A program made the translations under genes and the position numbers. This document shows positions 23,801 through 33,578 of a DNA stretch of 64,000 bases, in pieces; positions within the stretch are counted from its first letter, which is position 1; every line of letters starts with the position of its first letter. The notes below the pieces were generated by a model that saw only the letters and a program-made list of their open reading frames with translations, did not search any database and was not told the DNA's origin. Source of the DNA: Galeopsis tetrahit (taxonomy: Eukaryota; Streptophyta; Magnoliopsida; Lamiales; Lamiaceae); contig OY776126.1 in the NCBI GenBank assembly GCA_963675135.1, positions 20,835,195-20,899,194 of the forward strand, read 5' to 3'.

Positions 23801-25269
23801 ATCCTAATACATTCACTGAACTATCATCCGAAAGCCTAGATGAACCAATTTCTACTGTTGACTACAGAAGATGACCTTTAATACCCATAGAACATTCTCA
23901 GGATCCCACAACAATAATAACACAACTCAGGTATATGAAAAACACAAATTAAGATTGTATAGCATAATAGTATATTATTAACCCTCATCTAAAGACAATA
24001 AATAACACAATTGTCCAAGCAGCACAGAAATGTATTCGACAGGTATAACTACTAACATTCACTTCCAACAGAATTAGGTTCATCGATATTCTCATCAAAA
24101 GGTTAAGAAAGGGCAGTCTTTATCCAAGAACAAACATAGTTTTATGTGAAAAATGAGAATAGAGATGAGAGAAAGGCGTTCAAAAGGCTATGGAGATGCT
24201 ATGCCCCAAGGAGAGTTTCTATCATTGCTTGGAAAGCCCTGAGACAACGATTGGCTACGAAAGATAATCTGGACAAAAGGGGGGCCAGGTTTAATGGGGA
24301 AGATGCAAAATGCCCGCTATGTAATGAAGTGGAGGAGAGCACAATTGACCTCCTATTTTAGTAAGTCGATGGCTAAATTACGGGAGATCCTTCACAGCTG
24401 GCGCTGACTTACGCACTGTTTCATCATGATCCTCTACTCCATTTCCTAAAGCATAGTGTAACACTTGGGAGGGGGGAAAACATACAAGTTGCTGTTACTC
24501 TTTGGGTTGCTACAGTGTGTACAATATGGGGCATTAGGAATGATTACATTTTTAATGGTACGGTTCCTGTTACTCTAGAATGGCTGAGGTCTTAAAAGCA
24601 AAATTGTGGTCGTGGATTTCATTGAAGGTGCAAAACGTGAAAGAAGCCTCGTCCTCAGAGTGGTTAAGGGACCCGATATATTGCTTGGGAGGAAAAAAGA
24701 AGAAGTTATGCATTGCAAATCCATTGATGTTATTTAGAGATGAATGTCCACCCACACACACACAAAAAAAAAAGAGTTTATTCTTGAGTAATTTTGGTCA
24801 AAATCCTTTCCTAAAACCAAATCCCTGAATTGTTCATGCAAATGCAATCTACAAGTACTAATATAGAGCTCATCAAACTCAATAATAATTGGACAGCAAG
24901 CCAGTATTTCCTTGAGTCCCACATTATTCTACACATAAGAGGAATGCCTATAACATAAAGCTTCCCACATTATCATAAAGATCACTAGATATAATTAGCA
25001 AAACTGAGAGTTCCAATTCATTCTGTACCATGCATAAATGCTTCTAGGTGCATTTACAGCGATAGTTCCTAAATCGGGACATCCCACTCCTGAATTTTAA
25101 ACATCAATGCATCTCGAAAAGTGAATGAAGAACACATTTCACACACACACACACCTCGCAATTAGGCTAGAAAGATACCAGAAAGAGAAGCGCGAAGGGA
25201 AAGGAATTTGCGTGATTGTTTGTGGGTGAAAACAACTCCATTTGAACTGCTAATTGGCGCAAAATTCAT
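20888..25269 (-). CDS. HEME1: Uroporphyrinogen decarboxylase, plastid type, five exons
   Basis: Exons on the minus strand are 25179-25269, 22950-23332, 22185-22469, 21269-21504 and 20888-21056. All joins are GT..AG and give a 387-residue frame. The enzyme removes the four acetate carboxyls of uroporphyrinogen III to give coproporphyrinogen III in plastid heme and chlorophyll synthesis. Family signatures are RPPAWMMRQAGRY (residues 45-57), FSDILTPL, FDSWGGQL, INGNGGLLERM, GLDWTVDMADGR and NLGHGVLVGTPEE; the substrate-binding Arg of RQAGR and the Asp of FSDIL are intact. The wording matches the HEME1 branch rather than HEME2. Exon 1 supplies only 30 residues (ATG at 25269, rich in Ser and basic residues), a short candidate transit peptide. 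The 1.85-kb first intron holds a LINE fragment and the second a MITE. Family certain; exon 1 less so. Confidence 0.93.
21628..21784. mobile_element. Small palindromic MITE in UROD intron 3
   Basis: The segment with gtttagtatatgaagta on the left reads back as an approximate inverse on the right (tactttgtatactagacatt), with arms of about 50 bases and several mismatches. It lies wholly inside the intron between the exons ending at 21504 and 22185. No coding content. Ends are approximate. Confidence 0.5.
22517..22864. mobile_element. Mutator-type MITE in UROD intron 2
   Basis: The 348-base segment has inverted ends ggttaatatcatttttgg and ccaaaaatgatattatcccc. Flanking 9-mers aagcaaata (22508-22516) and aagtaaata (22865-22873) differ by one base, fitting a Mutator target duplication. 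It sits in the intron between exons 2 and 3 of the UROD gene and does not touch the splice sites. Confidence 0.72.
24130..24775 (+). pseudogene. LINE 3' fragment with zf-RVT domain, in UROD intron 1
   Basis: Around 24146-24361 the plus strand encodes a reverse-transcriptase zinc-binding segment: FKRLWRCYAPRRVSIIAWK, LATKDNLDKRGARF, then CPLCNEVEES, as found at the C-terminus of plant non-LTR polyproteins. Further coding-like sequence follows out of frame. The segment ends at a (CA)n tract and an A-run near 24755-24773, like a 3' tail. The reverse transcriptase and endonuclease parts are missing, so this is a 5'-truncated insertion, antisense to the host gene and entirely intronic. No target duplication was identified. 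Confidence 0.7.
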
Positions 25270-26384
25270 GGGCCCAAACAAGCTGGATGATTTCCATCCC
25301 ACACCGCAGCAGGAACTGCGTGAACAAGAAAAAAATTGTTGAAATTAGCATATGTTAGATGCTATAATTAAACGAAGAAAATAATTGGAAAGATAAAGTG
25401 TGCAGTGAAATTGAGAGAGCATAAGCTTGCCTGCTAATGGCGGAAAAACCCATTAAAATTAGAGATCCCTTTTCTTCTCACAGGGTTTCTTCTTCTCCTC
25501 CTTCCCTTATCTTAAATGTATTTATCAGGTAAGCAAACAAAACGGCATTGACTTGTCATTATAAACACTGAAAAATTACCAAACTACTGTACCCAGTTTC
25601 TTCAGATAGATATAATAGGAGTGATTTTTTTTATTTTTTTAATGGAATCGAATAACTAAATTTTCGATTCTCATCCTAAACCGACCCGATTCGAAATAAA
25701 TTCGGTTAATTTGACTAAATCAGATAATTTCAGCCTTAATTTAATGCTTCACAACAATTGCATGTTGATTGTTTTAACTTTTAAAGGAGTTGTCTCTTGA
25801 TTGTCTTTGGAAATCAATTTATTTAATATTGAAGATTGTAATTAAATATATAGAAATATTTCTATAAGAGTTAAAGCTCGGGATTTTATTTTACAAAAGT
25901 CTACCTAGTAATGAAGATTGGGGGAATGCACTAGAATATATAGTGCCCAAAGTTGAATCTATTCCATAAAGTTAAAAGTAACTAAGTTGTTTTTCGGAAC
26001 ACAATATATAACTTCTAACATTTATTTTTAATTGATGTGTGATATCTCAAATGAGAATTAAATTAGTGGTTGAAGACCGAAGAGTCCCAAGTTGATTGTA
26101 TAAAAAGGGCTAAAAATATGACATTGAAATATGACAAATTAATATGGGAAAATCTCAAATACATCGTTATACACACTAAGTCTGGTTTGGTGTACATGTT
26201 TTTTTTTTTAACTACTTCTTCTCCTCCTTTCTAAATTTTTGAACGACACGCGTTACTCAAACCACCCTCTATACAACTCCTTTTCCTTCTCCGATGAGAT
26301 TCGGTCACTATAACCACTTGAACAGTGATTACTTCGTTGATCATTTTACTTTGACTACTACATATTTGTTGGCCGGTCTTTAAA
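25270..26384. other. Intergenic region, UROD promoter side
   Basis: The part just above 25269 is the presumed 5' leader and promoter of UROD on the minus strand, including a pyrimidine-rich ttcttcttctcctccttccc near 25487-25506. At about 25645-25735 there is a short patch of ccgacccgattcg-type words like those in hAT-type MITEs. The rest is AT-rich without coding signal. Confidence 0.4.
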
Positions 26385-26420
26385 ATGTGCATTAGTGTGC
26401 ACGGTGCACACTATGCACAT
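26385..26420. repeat. Near-perfect 36-base palindrome
   Basis: agtgtgcac and gtgcacact face each other across a single g (core 26394-26412), and the match extends to atgtgcat and atgcacat with one extra base in the left arm. It lies about 150 bases before a hAT transposase relic. Function unknown. Confidence 0.85.
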
Positions 26421-26559
26421 GAGACCAACTCGACAAATATTAGAATGAATGTCATCATATGATGGAGGTTGTTGCGGCATTAGATTTTATATCTCATTGA
26501 TTTATGTTGAAAATTCTAAATTGTATGAGATTCGAAGAAGTTGTTATGATTTGTTGGTT

Positions 26560-26977
26560 GATTACTAGTGTAGAGCATTGTGTGAGAATTCAAGTGGTAC
26601 TTTGGATATAGGAATGACATCATCTGGTATTTTCAGTCCAATAATTCATGATCTACTCGATAGTGACACATTGAATATGTTTGACAAATTTGTGGCTTCG
26701 TTTCTCCATTGTCTAAACCTCGGAGTTGGAAGTGTATTTGGAAGAAGTTGTCTTGCCCAGAGCTCCACAATTTGATATTCATAATTGGTGGAAAACACAT
26801 AGAGTTGAATATCAGATGGGGACAGATCAGGAAAATAATGGTAGTAGCCGATTGGTTAGTCCACAACTTCGTTTCTCCATTGTCTCAACAATTACATCTG
26901 AATTAGCTTTTAGTGGTAGTAGTCGATTGGTTTGTTCCCATCGTAAAGACTTCATCCAAATACTATTGACGTATTGA
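26560..26977 (+). pseudogene. hAT transposase C-terminal (dimerisation) relic
   Basis: The plus strand from 26720 reads SELEVYLEEVVLPRAP and FDIHNWWKTHRVEYQ, and later FSIVSTITSELAFSGSSRL, which are the hallmarks of the hAT C-terminal dimerisation region (ElxxYLe, fdiLxWWk, vStvaSEsaFS). The central part (about 26815-26880) has diverged or been duplicated; fctccattgtct-type text occurs twice. No intact DDE or BED-finger part is present, so this is a decayed transposase or a relic of a domesticated relative. Confidence 0.65.
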
Positions 26978-27400
26978 TTTGTAGTCGTCTTTAGTTATAA
27001 AATGAGAAGAAAGATAGGGAAAAAAAATGGGGATGTGGGTTCCACCAATCTCAAGTTTTGTCTTCATTACATATATCTTGTCATTTAATTTATTATACTT
27101 TGTTTGATCATCCCAAGCACTAAACACTTAATTGATCCCAACAAACCCGTAATCAAACATTTTTTTTCTTGATGACAATATATATATAAAGAAACATTTT
27201 TACCTTAAAAAAAATTGGTAAAAGAAAATGGATGCAACTTTTCAAACTATAAGACATGTGATCATGCAACATTTTAGACTGGTCAAGCAGGTTGGACTGT
27301 CGACAGACCCGATTCATTCAAATACATTCACCAATCTCAAAATTACAATCAAATAAATTGTAAAAATTAATCTTAACGAAAAATATAATTTTCACAAAAA

Positions 27401-29107
27401 TTAACTATTCAGAGTTTTGCATGTATTGCTCTCCTTATCATGCAAAATGGTGTAGTTTGAGCTTCTCACCTTCCTATAATAGCAACTTCCATCACCAAAA
27501 TATCTATAATTTTGTTGAGTTGTTCCCAACCCCTTGATGGTTTTCCCCTCCACAACTAAATATCCATCCCCTTTTTGCAAATTCTTGAGTCTATAAGTTG
27601 TCGATCCAAAATCGGAAACCTTTCGACTCTTCTCTTCGATACCTAACGTCACATTGGAATACTCCGTGGTTCGATTTGCCTTCTCAACACTATCGTAGTA
27701 GAGAGAGATCTGAAACTTTCTCCGTGAAATCGTAGAGAAAATAGTAGACGAGGGCGTTTTCGCGCCAACGCTTTCGTTGAGCTTTATTATTTGATCCAAT
27801 ATTTGCAAGTTCCCACCTCTTTTTAGCTTCATAGTATTACTAAACCTAAACTCTTGACTAAATTCCGTCGTGATCACACCGTGAGACGACTCCACCCACC
27901 CTCTCGAAACCAAAACCCTACTAACATTCGTCGTAAACAGTCCATCAGAATCATAAATTTTTGAAACAAGAGACGAGGAGAGCGGTGAAACGCTATGTTT
28001 CAGTAGCGCTCCTCGTGTCTTGTCCATCTTGTCATCCAACCAAAGATGCAAATTTGCATCAATGTACCACACATTCAAACCATTTGTCACACTAAATTCA
28101 AATTTATGACCTAATGACTTCCCATCTAATAATCCACCTAAAAAAGGTGTGATCTCAATATCATAAGAAGGGAGATTGAATGAGCCAATCCCGGTTATTG
28201 GTCTCCACAAGAATGGATTCACACCCCCTGTGTAGATAACCGTAAACGGCCAAACGGCACCGACCGTTTGACCGTCTACGTGAACTACGACCTCGCGGAA
28301 AGGCCCGTTTCCAGGCGTTTCCGTGAGGTTGTTCAAACTTAAGTACTCATTCGGAAAATTTCCGTACCAAAATTCATCCTTCTCGTGAAAAGATACGTAA
28401 ATTTCCAAAACTGCCCTGTATGAATTTCGAGGAATTTTCACACTTTTGCCTCGTAAAACCGTCGAATTCTCGATTTTGAACCATAATCCGTCGTTTAACG
28501 GGAGATTTCGAGAAATCGGAAGTATTAAATCAGCTGAGGCGGGGGCAGAGTAACGGTGAGGTTGTTGAGAAGGGTAAAAATGGAAGGTTAAATTAACGTG
28601 ATAAACGCCGTTATAAGTGTCGTCAACGACGTTGCCCATGTAAACTGACACCGTTTGTTGCGTGAGGAGCAAGGAACGGTACTTCGTGATGTCTTTCTTA
28701 ACCGTCCAAAGAATTCCGGTGGCTCTGGGCTCGGCGGTGCAGCTACGGAAAACCTCGGCGCCGCCGATCCAAACGCCGAAAATCCTGTCGTATTGCCTGC
28801 CTTTGCTAGTGGCGTTCCATTCGAGGATGATTTTGGAGAAATTGTTAGGGTTTGAAGGGGGTTTGTAGTTTGTGAGAAGAGGGGGTTTGTTGTAGGTGTA
28901 TGCAAATTCCTGGTGATTAAGGATTGTGAATGAGAGGGGTTGGGTTTTGGGAAGTGGGATTGGCCTTGTGACTTCGAAATACGTGGTCGGAGCGGCGGCG
29001 GATTCCAGTGAGGAGTGTGATTGGAAAAGGGGTGGTTTGCGGTGGAGAGCGGCGGCGATGGGGTGGAGGAGTGTGTAGAGGAGGAGAGAGAGGACGGAAG
29101 AAGCCAT
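27401..29107 (-). CDS. Peptide-N4-(N-acetyl-beta-glucosaminyl)asparagine amidase A-type protein
   Basis: A single-exon gene of 568 residues. After a hydrophobic N-terminal segment (about residues 3-20, a likely signal peptide) come blocks diagnostic of plant PNGase A: YFEVTRPIPLP, DRIFGVWIGGAEVFRSCT, EPRATGILWTVKKDIT, TYNGVYHVNLTFHFYP, and WPFTVIYTGGVNPFLWRPI. This family removes N-glycans from glycopeptides and acts in the secretory pathway or apoplast. Length agrees with the family. An upstream in-frame ATG at 29164 would add 19 residues, but it lies in or above the TATA-like tatatata at about 29148-29156, so the ATG at 29107 is preferred. The gene stands between UROD and Rab3GAP on the same strand. 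Several Asn-X-Ser/Thr sites fit a secreted glycoprotein. Enzymatic activity of this copy is inferred. Confidence 0.93.
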   Translation of the reverse strand: MASSVLSLLLYTLLHPIAAALHRKPPLFQSHSSLESAAAPTTYFEVTRPIPLPKTQPLSFTILNHQEFAYTYNKPPLLTNYKPPSNPNNFSKIILEWNATSKGRQYDRIFGVWIGGAEVFRSCTAEPRATGILWTVKKDITKYRSLLLTQQTVSVYMGNVVDDTYNGVYHVNLTFHFYPSQQPHRYSAPASADLILPISRNLPLNDGLWFKIENSTVLRGKSVKIPRNSYRAVLEIYVSFHEKDEFWYGNFPNEYLSLNNLTETPGNGPFREVVVHVDGQTVGAVWPFTVIYTGGVNPFLWRPITGIGSFNLPSYDIEITPFLGGLLDGKSLGHKFEFSVTNGLNVWYIDANLHLWLDDKMDKTRGALLKHSVSPLSSSLVSKIYDSDGLFTTNVSRVLVSRGWVESSHGVITTEFSQEFRFSNTMKLKRGGNLQILDQIIKLNESVGAKTPSSTIFSTISRRKFQISLYYDSVEKANRTTEYSNVTLGIEEKSRKVSDFGSTTYRLKNLQKGDGYLVVEGKTIKGLGTTQQNYRYFGDGSCYYRKVRSSNYTILHDKESNTCKTLNS

Positions 29108-29146
29108 GGCAGTTTTCTCACTTAAATTTAGAATGGCAATCATGCA

Positions 29147-29157
29147 TGTATATATAG
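29147..29157 (-). promoter_or_regulatory. Likely TATA box of the PNGase A gene
   Basis: tatatataga in minus-strand orientation sits about 45 bases before the ATG at 29107. That spacing leaves a very short leader and places the alternative ATG at 29164 upstream of transcription start. Inference from position. Confidence 0.5.
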
Positions 29158-29164
29158 ATGGCAT

Positions 29165-30217
29165 AATGCATATTCAAAAGTTACTCAAACTATTTAGAAC
29201 AAACAAAAAATTAAGAACCTTTTAAAATAAAAATTACTAATAATTTAGGGACTAAAGATAAATTAGGCCAAATGAGGCGGAATTCGAAATTCCTAAATTT
29301 TGGTAAGAAATCTTGCTAACTTAATCGCTGCCTTGACTGACAATTGTTGCACAAGTCCTGAAAAGGAAACTTTGTAATCACCTATGAAAATTTTGGAAAC
29401 ACTCAATCATATGCTATAAATTTGCATTTATATGTATTATCTTCCTCTAATATATTTAATTCACTTTTCACAAGTATTGGAAACTTGTATTAATATTAAT
29501 AAAATTCTATAATAATCGATAAGATTTGAACTTACAATGCAGTTAAATTTGGTAAAACGATATTCAGAAAAAAATAAAATAAACCTAAGTGTGTTCGTCT
29601 TCAATTGATTGCCCCCCTCCCCCCACCCCACCCCCCCTGATTAATTAGTCCACGTATAAAGAGATATATAAAGAAAAAAAGTTATAACACTTGCTTCGGA
29701 ACAAAAGCTTCTTTCTTCTATTTATTTTTTTGGTTATAAACATGATACGTAAAATGAAACACAAAAGCGATACGGCAAAGAAGACAAGATCCTTCATTAC
29801 AATTCCAAACCGTCAGTTTTAACCGTTCCACTAATTTTTTAAAATTAATCTCAACTCACAATTTTAAATTTTTCATTAAAAAATAAAAATCAAACTGCCG
29901 ATTTAACAGCCAGCTTCGGTTTTCCAAAATCTTTAACCATAACCTAACCGGAAGAAATAAGATTTCGATTACAGTTCAAACGAACCAGCAAATCGCCAAT
30001 TAGATGACAATTTCAGTTTTTTTGTGCAGCTCTATGTTGCAATATATACTTAATGAAGAAGGCTCAGTTAAACATCTTTGGCTCAAAAGGCTGCACATGT
30101 GCAAAAATCAAACTGCATCGTGTGTAAAATACTAAAATGAATTCAAAGTGGTGATGAATTATCAGCATCCTATACAATATTATCAGAACAAACCAATAGT
30201 TACAAATTAAAGTGAGT
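29165..30217. other. Intergenic region between PNGase A and Rab3GAP
   Basis: AT-rich except for a C-run (cccccctccccccaccccac near 29612). At about 29800-30000 there are words such as ccaaaccg, cggttttcc and aaccgg, resembling the inner part of hAT-type MITEs, but no ends were found. No coding sequence seen. Confidence 0.4.
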
Positions 30218-33200
30218 TCAATGAAGAAACCGATTAAGAACTGATATTTGACCCGAGTCTCCATTCAGAAAGAAGACTTCCAAGGGTACATACAACGATG
30301 AAGATGTCGTTGCTGAACTAAATCTGTACGTCGGTTGTAGAATCTTACTACCTTTAGGACATGGAATGGTAAGAATTCGAGGTCCAGTTCTCATCTGCCA
30401 CACCTGTAAGCAAGTGTACAAATTTGGATGTCATTTGGGGAAGATTATCATTTCACATCAATTAGTAGCATGCGTTACTTAACAGATGAGAGATCATATC
30501 GCGATAAAAAACGTGTCCCTGCAAATATATGCTTGTGGGAAAAGGAGCATGCCATTGCATGAGCTTCATGTTTATTAGGAGGAAAATGGGTATACATGGT
30601 ATTCTTAATTTCATGGCCAAGTCAATAACAGCCAATGAGAGGAATGCTCAATCAAGGCATAGAATATTCAAATTTAGTGGTCGCATTCAAATTTAGTGGG
30701 TGCGACCGAAGAAGCTTGCTTCACTATCACTAACGATATTATATCAGGGTTTGCTTGCTATTGCGTGTGTGATAAGGTGGAATAATGTAATGTAAAAAGG
30801 ATTGTTCAACAACGACGTCATAAGCATTATTCCATTTTTTGCTAAAAGTGATATCTCAAGGTATTTACTATCTCGTGATTGGTGTTGTACATTATTAGAT
30901 GTGATAAGGTATCAAAATGTCAATTTTGTCCCTTGTTCAAATTAAATTGGAAATCAACAAAAATGCAGGAACCATGTGTGAGACGGAGCTCCATAAAGGG
31001 GGATAAGGCACCAATACCTGCCTTATCCCCCATAGCAAACGAGCCCTTAGACTACATGGAAAGGGGAGATGAGACTAAGGGATGCTAGCATCCAAGAGAA
31101 GAATACCTCAACAATTCCTTTACGAGGTGCATGGATGGCTAGACAGAGACTGTAATCACTTTTTGAATGTTCAGTATAAGCAGGATGTGAGGCAGATTTA
31201 TCTTTGTGGGCAAGCATCTCTACAAATAAGCAGCTCGCCTCACGATATCCCTGCAAAAGAAGTAAGGGTTTTTTAACAGAAACGCTTTATCCAAAGCCTA
31301 AAAGTGAAATTTTCTAAATCCTACAAACTTTCCACAAAACAGAATTATATTGTAAGCAATTAGCATACCTTCCATAAACGCACAACGACAAGTGCCTTGG
31401 TGTCTAAGAGCAAAATGCGCCCTAATGAATCGGTTATTGCAGCCAAGGAGCCACTAGGCGACAAAGTCAGTTTCTCACCCTTCCTAGGATAATCCTTCAA
31501 ACAAGTCAAAGGAGAGGCTGGTAAAAAAAACACCATTAATAGAAAATCCAGCAATGTGTCCAAACAACTGACAAATTATACAAAATTATAGTCCATATTA
31601 CAAGAAATTTGCCAGACTCACCTTGGGCAAATGATTGAGATTTGGGTTCTGGCCTCTTGGTAGGGCTTTGATCACCCCGCCAAATCAGTTTTGTAAATGA
31701 AGCTATTGTTGAAAATGTTGCAGGAACAACTTTTGACAAGATGGCTCCCACTATTGATCTGTTCTTGTCCACTGAAAGCCTGGAAAAAGGAAGAGTCAAC
31801 TATTATGGACACCAGGGTACTTTCTACGTAAGAAAACACTAACACGTTTGAGGAATGAAAGTCTACATAGTACTAGAATAAAAAATCCAACCAACCTAAA
31901 TGCTGATATCACAGCATCATCTCCAACGGCGACTGCGCAATAGTATCGTTGACCGGACTGCCCAACAATAAAACCAGCTGAATTCAAATATCAGAATAAA
32001 TTCAGATAGTTTCAAAAAGTCATGGACTGAAGGAATGGATGCAAGAAAAAAGGATCACTAATTGAGAAAGGAAAACAAGTACCTGGATTTCCATCAGAGG
32101 TGGGGGCATGACACCAGTTATGGCGGCATCAGCACATGACCCATACTTGCTAACATTCCATATCTGGTAAGGAAGGTTTGCAGCAGTCTGTCGAGAACCC
32201 TCGAGAGTCCTATCATTGTAATCCTGGTTCCAAAACTGTGACTGTGTCTCTCGAAACCATCGATGCAGCAGATCCTGCATTGCATAAAGAGAGAAAGATG
32301 CATCAGGGAATGAACTCCCACATTTTCAAAGAAAAAGCCGAAAACCATCCCGAAAGTAAGGCTTATCAGTGTAGTTTAAATTTTAAAGCATAAAATAGGT
32401 CATCAAGAAAATATTATACAAAATGCTTACGTGGTTCAACACCACAAATTTTAGATACCCCAATATTACCACATCAGTTCCTTCAAAACGTTGAATTACA
32501 ACAGACATTATAACAAAAACCTCCTCCGAGGATGTATCTTGGGTATGATCTTGTTAAATCCAACAGACCCTTAACTTAAGAAATTTTTTAAGCATATGCA
32601 CATAACATAGGCCATCAAGAAAATACTATACGGATTATCTTAATGGTTCAACACACATATTCAAAATACCTTAACATCAGTTCCTTCAAAGCGAGCAACT
32701 ACACCAGGCATTACAACGCAAACCTCCTCCGAGGAAGTATCTTGGGTTAGATCATGTTTAATACCACGGACCCTTAACTTAAGAATCTTTCCAGGGCTCA
32801 CAATCTGCAAAATGCACACAAGCAATTGAAGCAAAACAGCTTATAATGAATCCTCTTCCCATAAATGAGATACAAAAAATACCACTTCTAGTATATGCAA
32901 CTTTACTCAGCCCACTTCATTTACAAGTGTGATCACGCACAATAAAACTTTCAACAGCAAAATATAAGCTTAATAGACATAAAAATGGAACACCGTATGC
33001 AAATGTTAAAATTACACTGAATTTCAATTATTCCCACGTAGAAGCACGCAAGTGATTAGTTCAATTAAGGCACAATTTTTCCCATTAGCAACCACAAAAT
33101 GGAGAGATGTTTTCAAAGTATCAAGACTGCAAAACAGGAAAGTCGCCAGTACATACATAATTACGGAAGCAGAGAAAGTGGAAAAGGGGGAAATTGTTTG

Positions 33201-33578
33201 AGCTTAAACACCGACCTGTCTGTGAATAAGACGACCGTGGATAGAAAAAATCAAAAGGTAACCGCAAGAGGTACCAACAGCAAGGACCCTGATGTCGTCG
33301 TCGAAGACGAGCCACTCGACGGCGGATACATACTCGGCCTCGATTGGGGATAGCTCGGGTAGGATCTTGACGGTCCGGTTACTGGCCGGATCGTCGATCG
33401 ATTGGGACCAATTGAGGATGAGAATCAAGGAGCGATTGGCAAGCGCAAGGGAATTGGTGTCGAGGGAAACAAGGATGTTAGGGTTATCTACTAACCATCC
33501 TTCCTTGCCGGCGCCGAGATCCGATAAATCGGCGTCGGCTATGCATCCGAGCTCCGTCGTGTGATTGCGGCGAGTCAT
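30218..33578 (-). CDS. Rab3 GTPase-activating protein non-catalytic subunit-like, eight exons
   Basis: Minus-strand exons are 33216-33578, 32670-32804, 32083-32274, 31896-31957, 31622-31779, 31369-31517, 31107-31250 and 30218-30403. All joins are GT..AG and in phase, giving 462 residues. The protein matches the N-terminal beta-propeller-like region of RAB3GAP2: VEWLVFDDDIRVLAVGTSCG, GRLIHRQ, ARFEGTDVK, FWNQDYNDRTL, RYYCAVAVGDDAVISAFR, LSPSGSLAAITDSLGRILLL, CLAIHAPRKGIVEVWQMRTG. In animals the two-subunit Rab3GAP regulates Rab GTPases, including Rab18, in membrane traffic; plant proteins keep only this N-terminal half, so GTPase regulation is inferred. Exon 4 was set to begin TCCGGTC (31957) because that keeps frame. 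Intron 2 contains a decayed copy of exon 2, and intron 7 contains a MITE-like insert. Confidence 0.92.
30744..31037. mobile_element. MITE-like insertion in Rab3GAP intron 7
   Basis: cagggtttgcttgctattg near 30748 and its approximate inverse catagcaaacgagccct ending near 31037 act as imperfect inverted ends, each followed inward by a gataagg-type motif. The insert is about 290 bases, with no coding content. No target duplication was resolved. It lies between the exons at 30403 and 31107. Confidence 0.5.
32389..32595 (-). repeat. Decayed tandem copy of Rab3GAP exon 2 and flank
   Basis: About 200 bases resemble the next segment, about 32603-32797, which contains true exon 2. The shared text includes catcagttccttcaaa, aacctcctccgaggа-type sequence and cccttaacttaag, plus intron text catcaagaaaata. 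The copied exon (about 32470-32590) has an in-frame TAA after the KLRV block and no acceptor AG, so it cannot be spliced as a coding exon, although a GT-containing donor-like site survives. Confidence 0.8.

Noticed and set aside
28588..29121. 177-codon minus-strand frame and smaller plus-strand frames
   Set aside because: They overlap the PNGase A coding sequence in other frames and have no family signature.
29108..29164. 19-residue upstream extension of the PNGase A protein
   Set aside because: The extension spans a TATA-like motif and would hide the signal peptide; the ATG at 29107 fits better.
32470..32590. Duplicate Rab3GAP exon 2 as a functional alternative exon
   Set aside because: It has an in-frame TAA and lacks an acceptor AG at the equivalent position.
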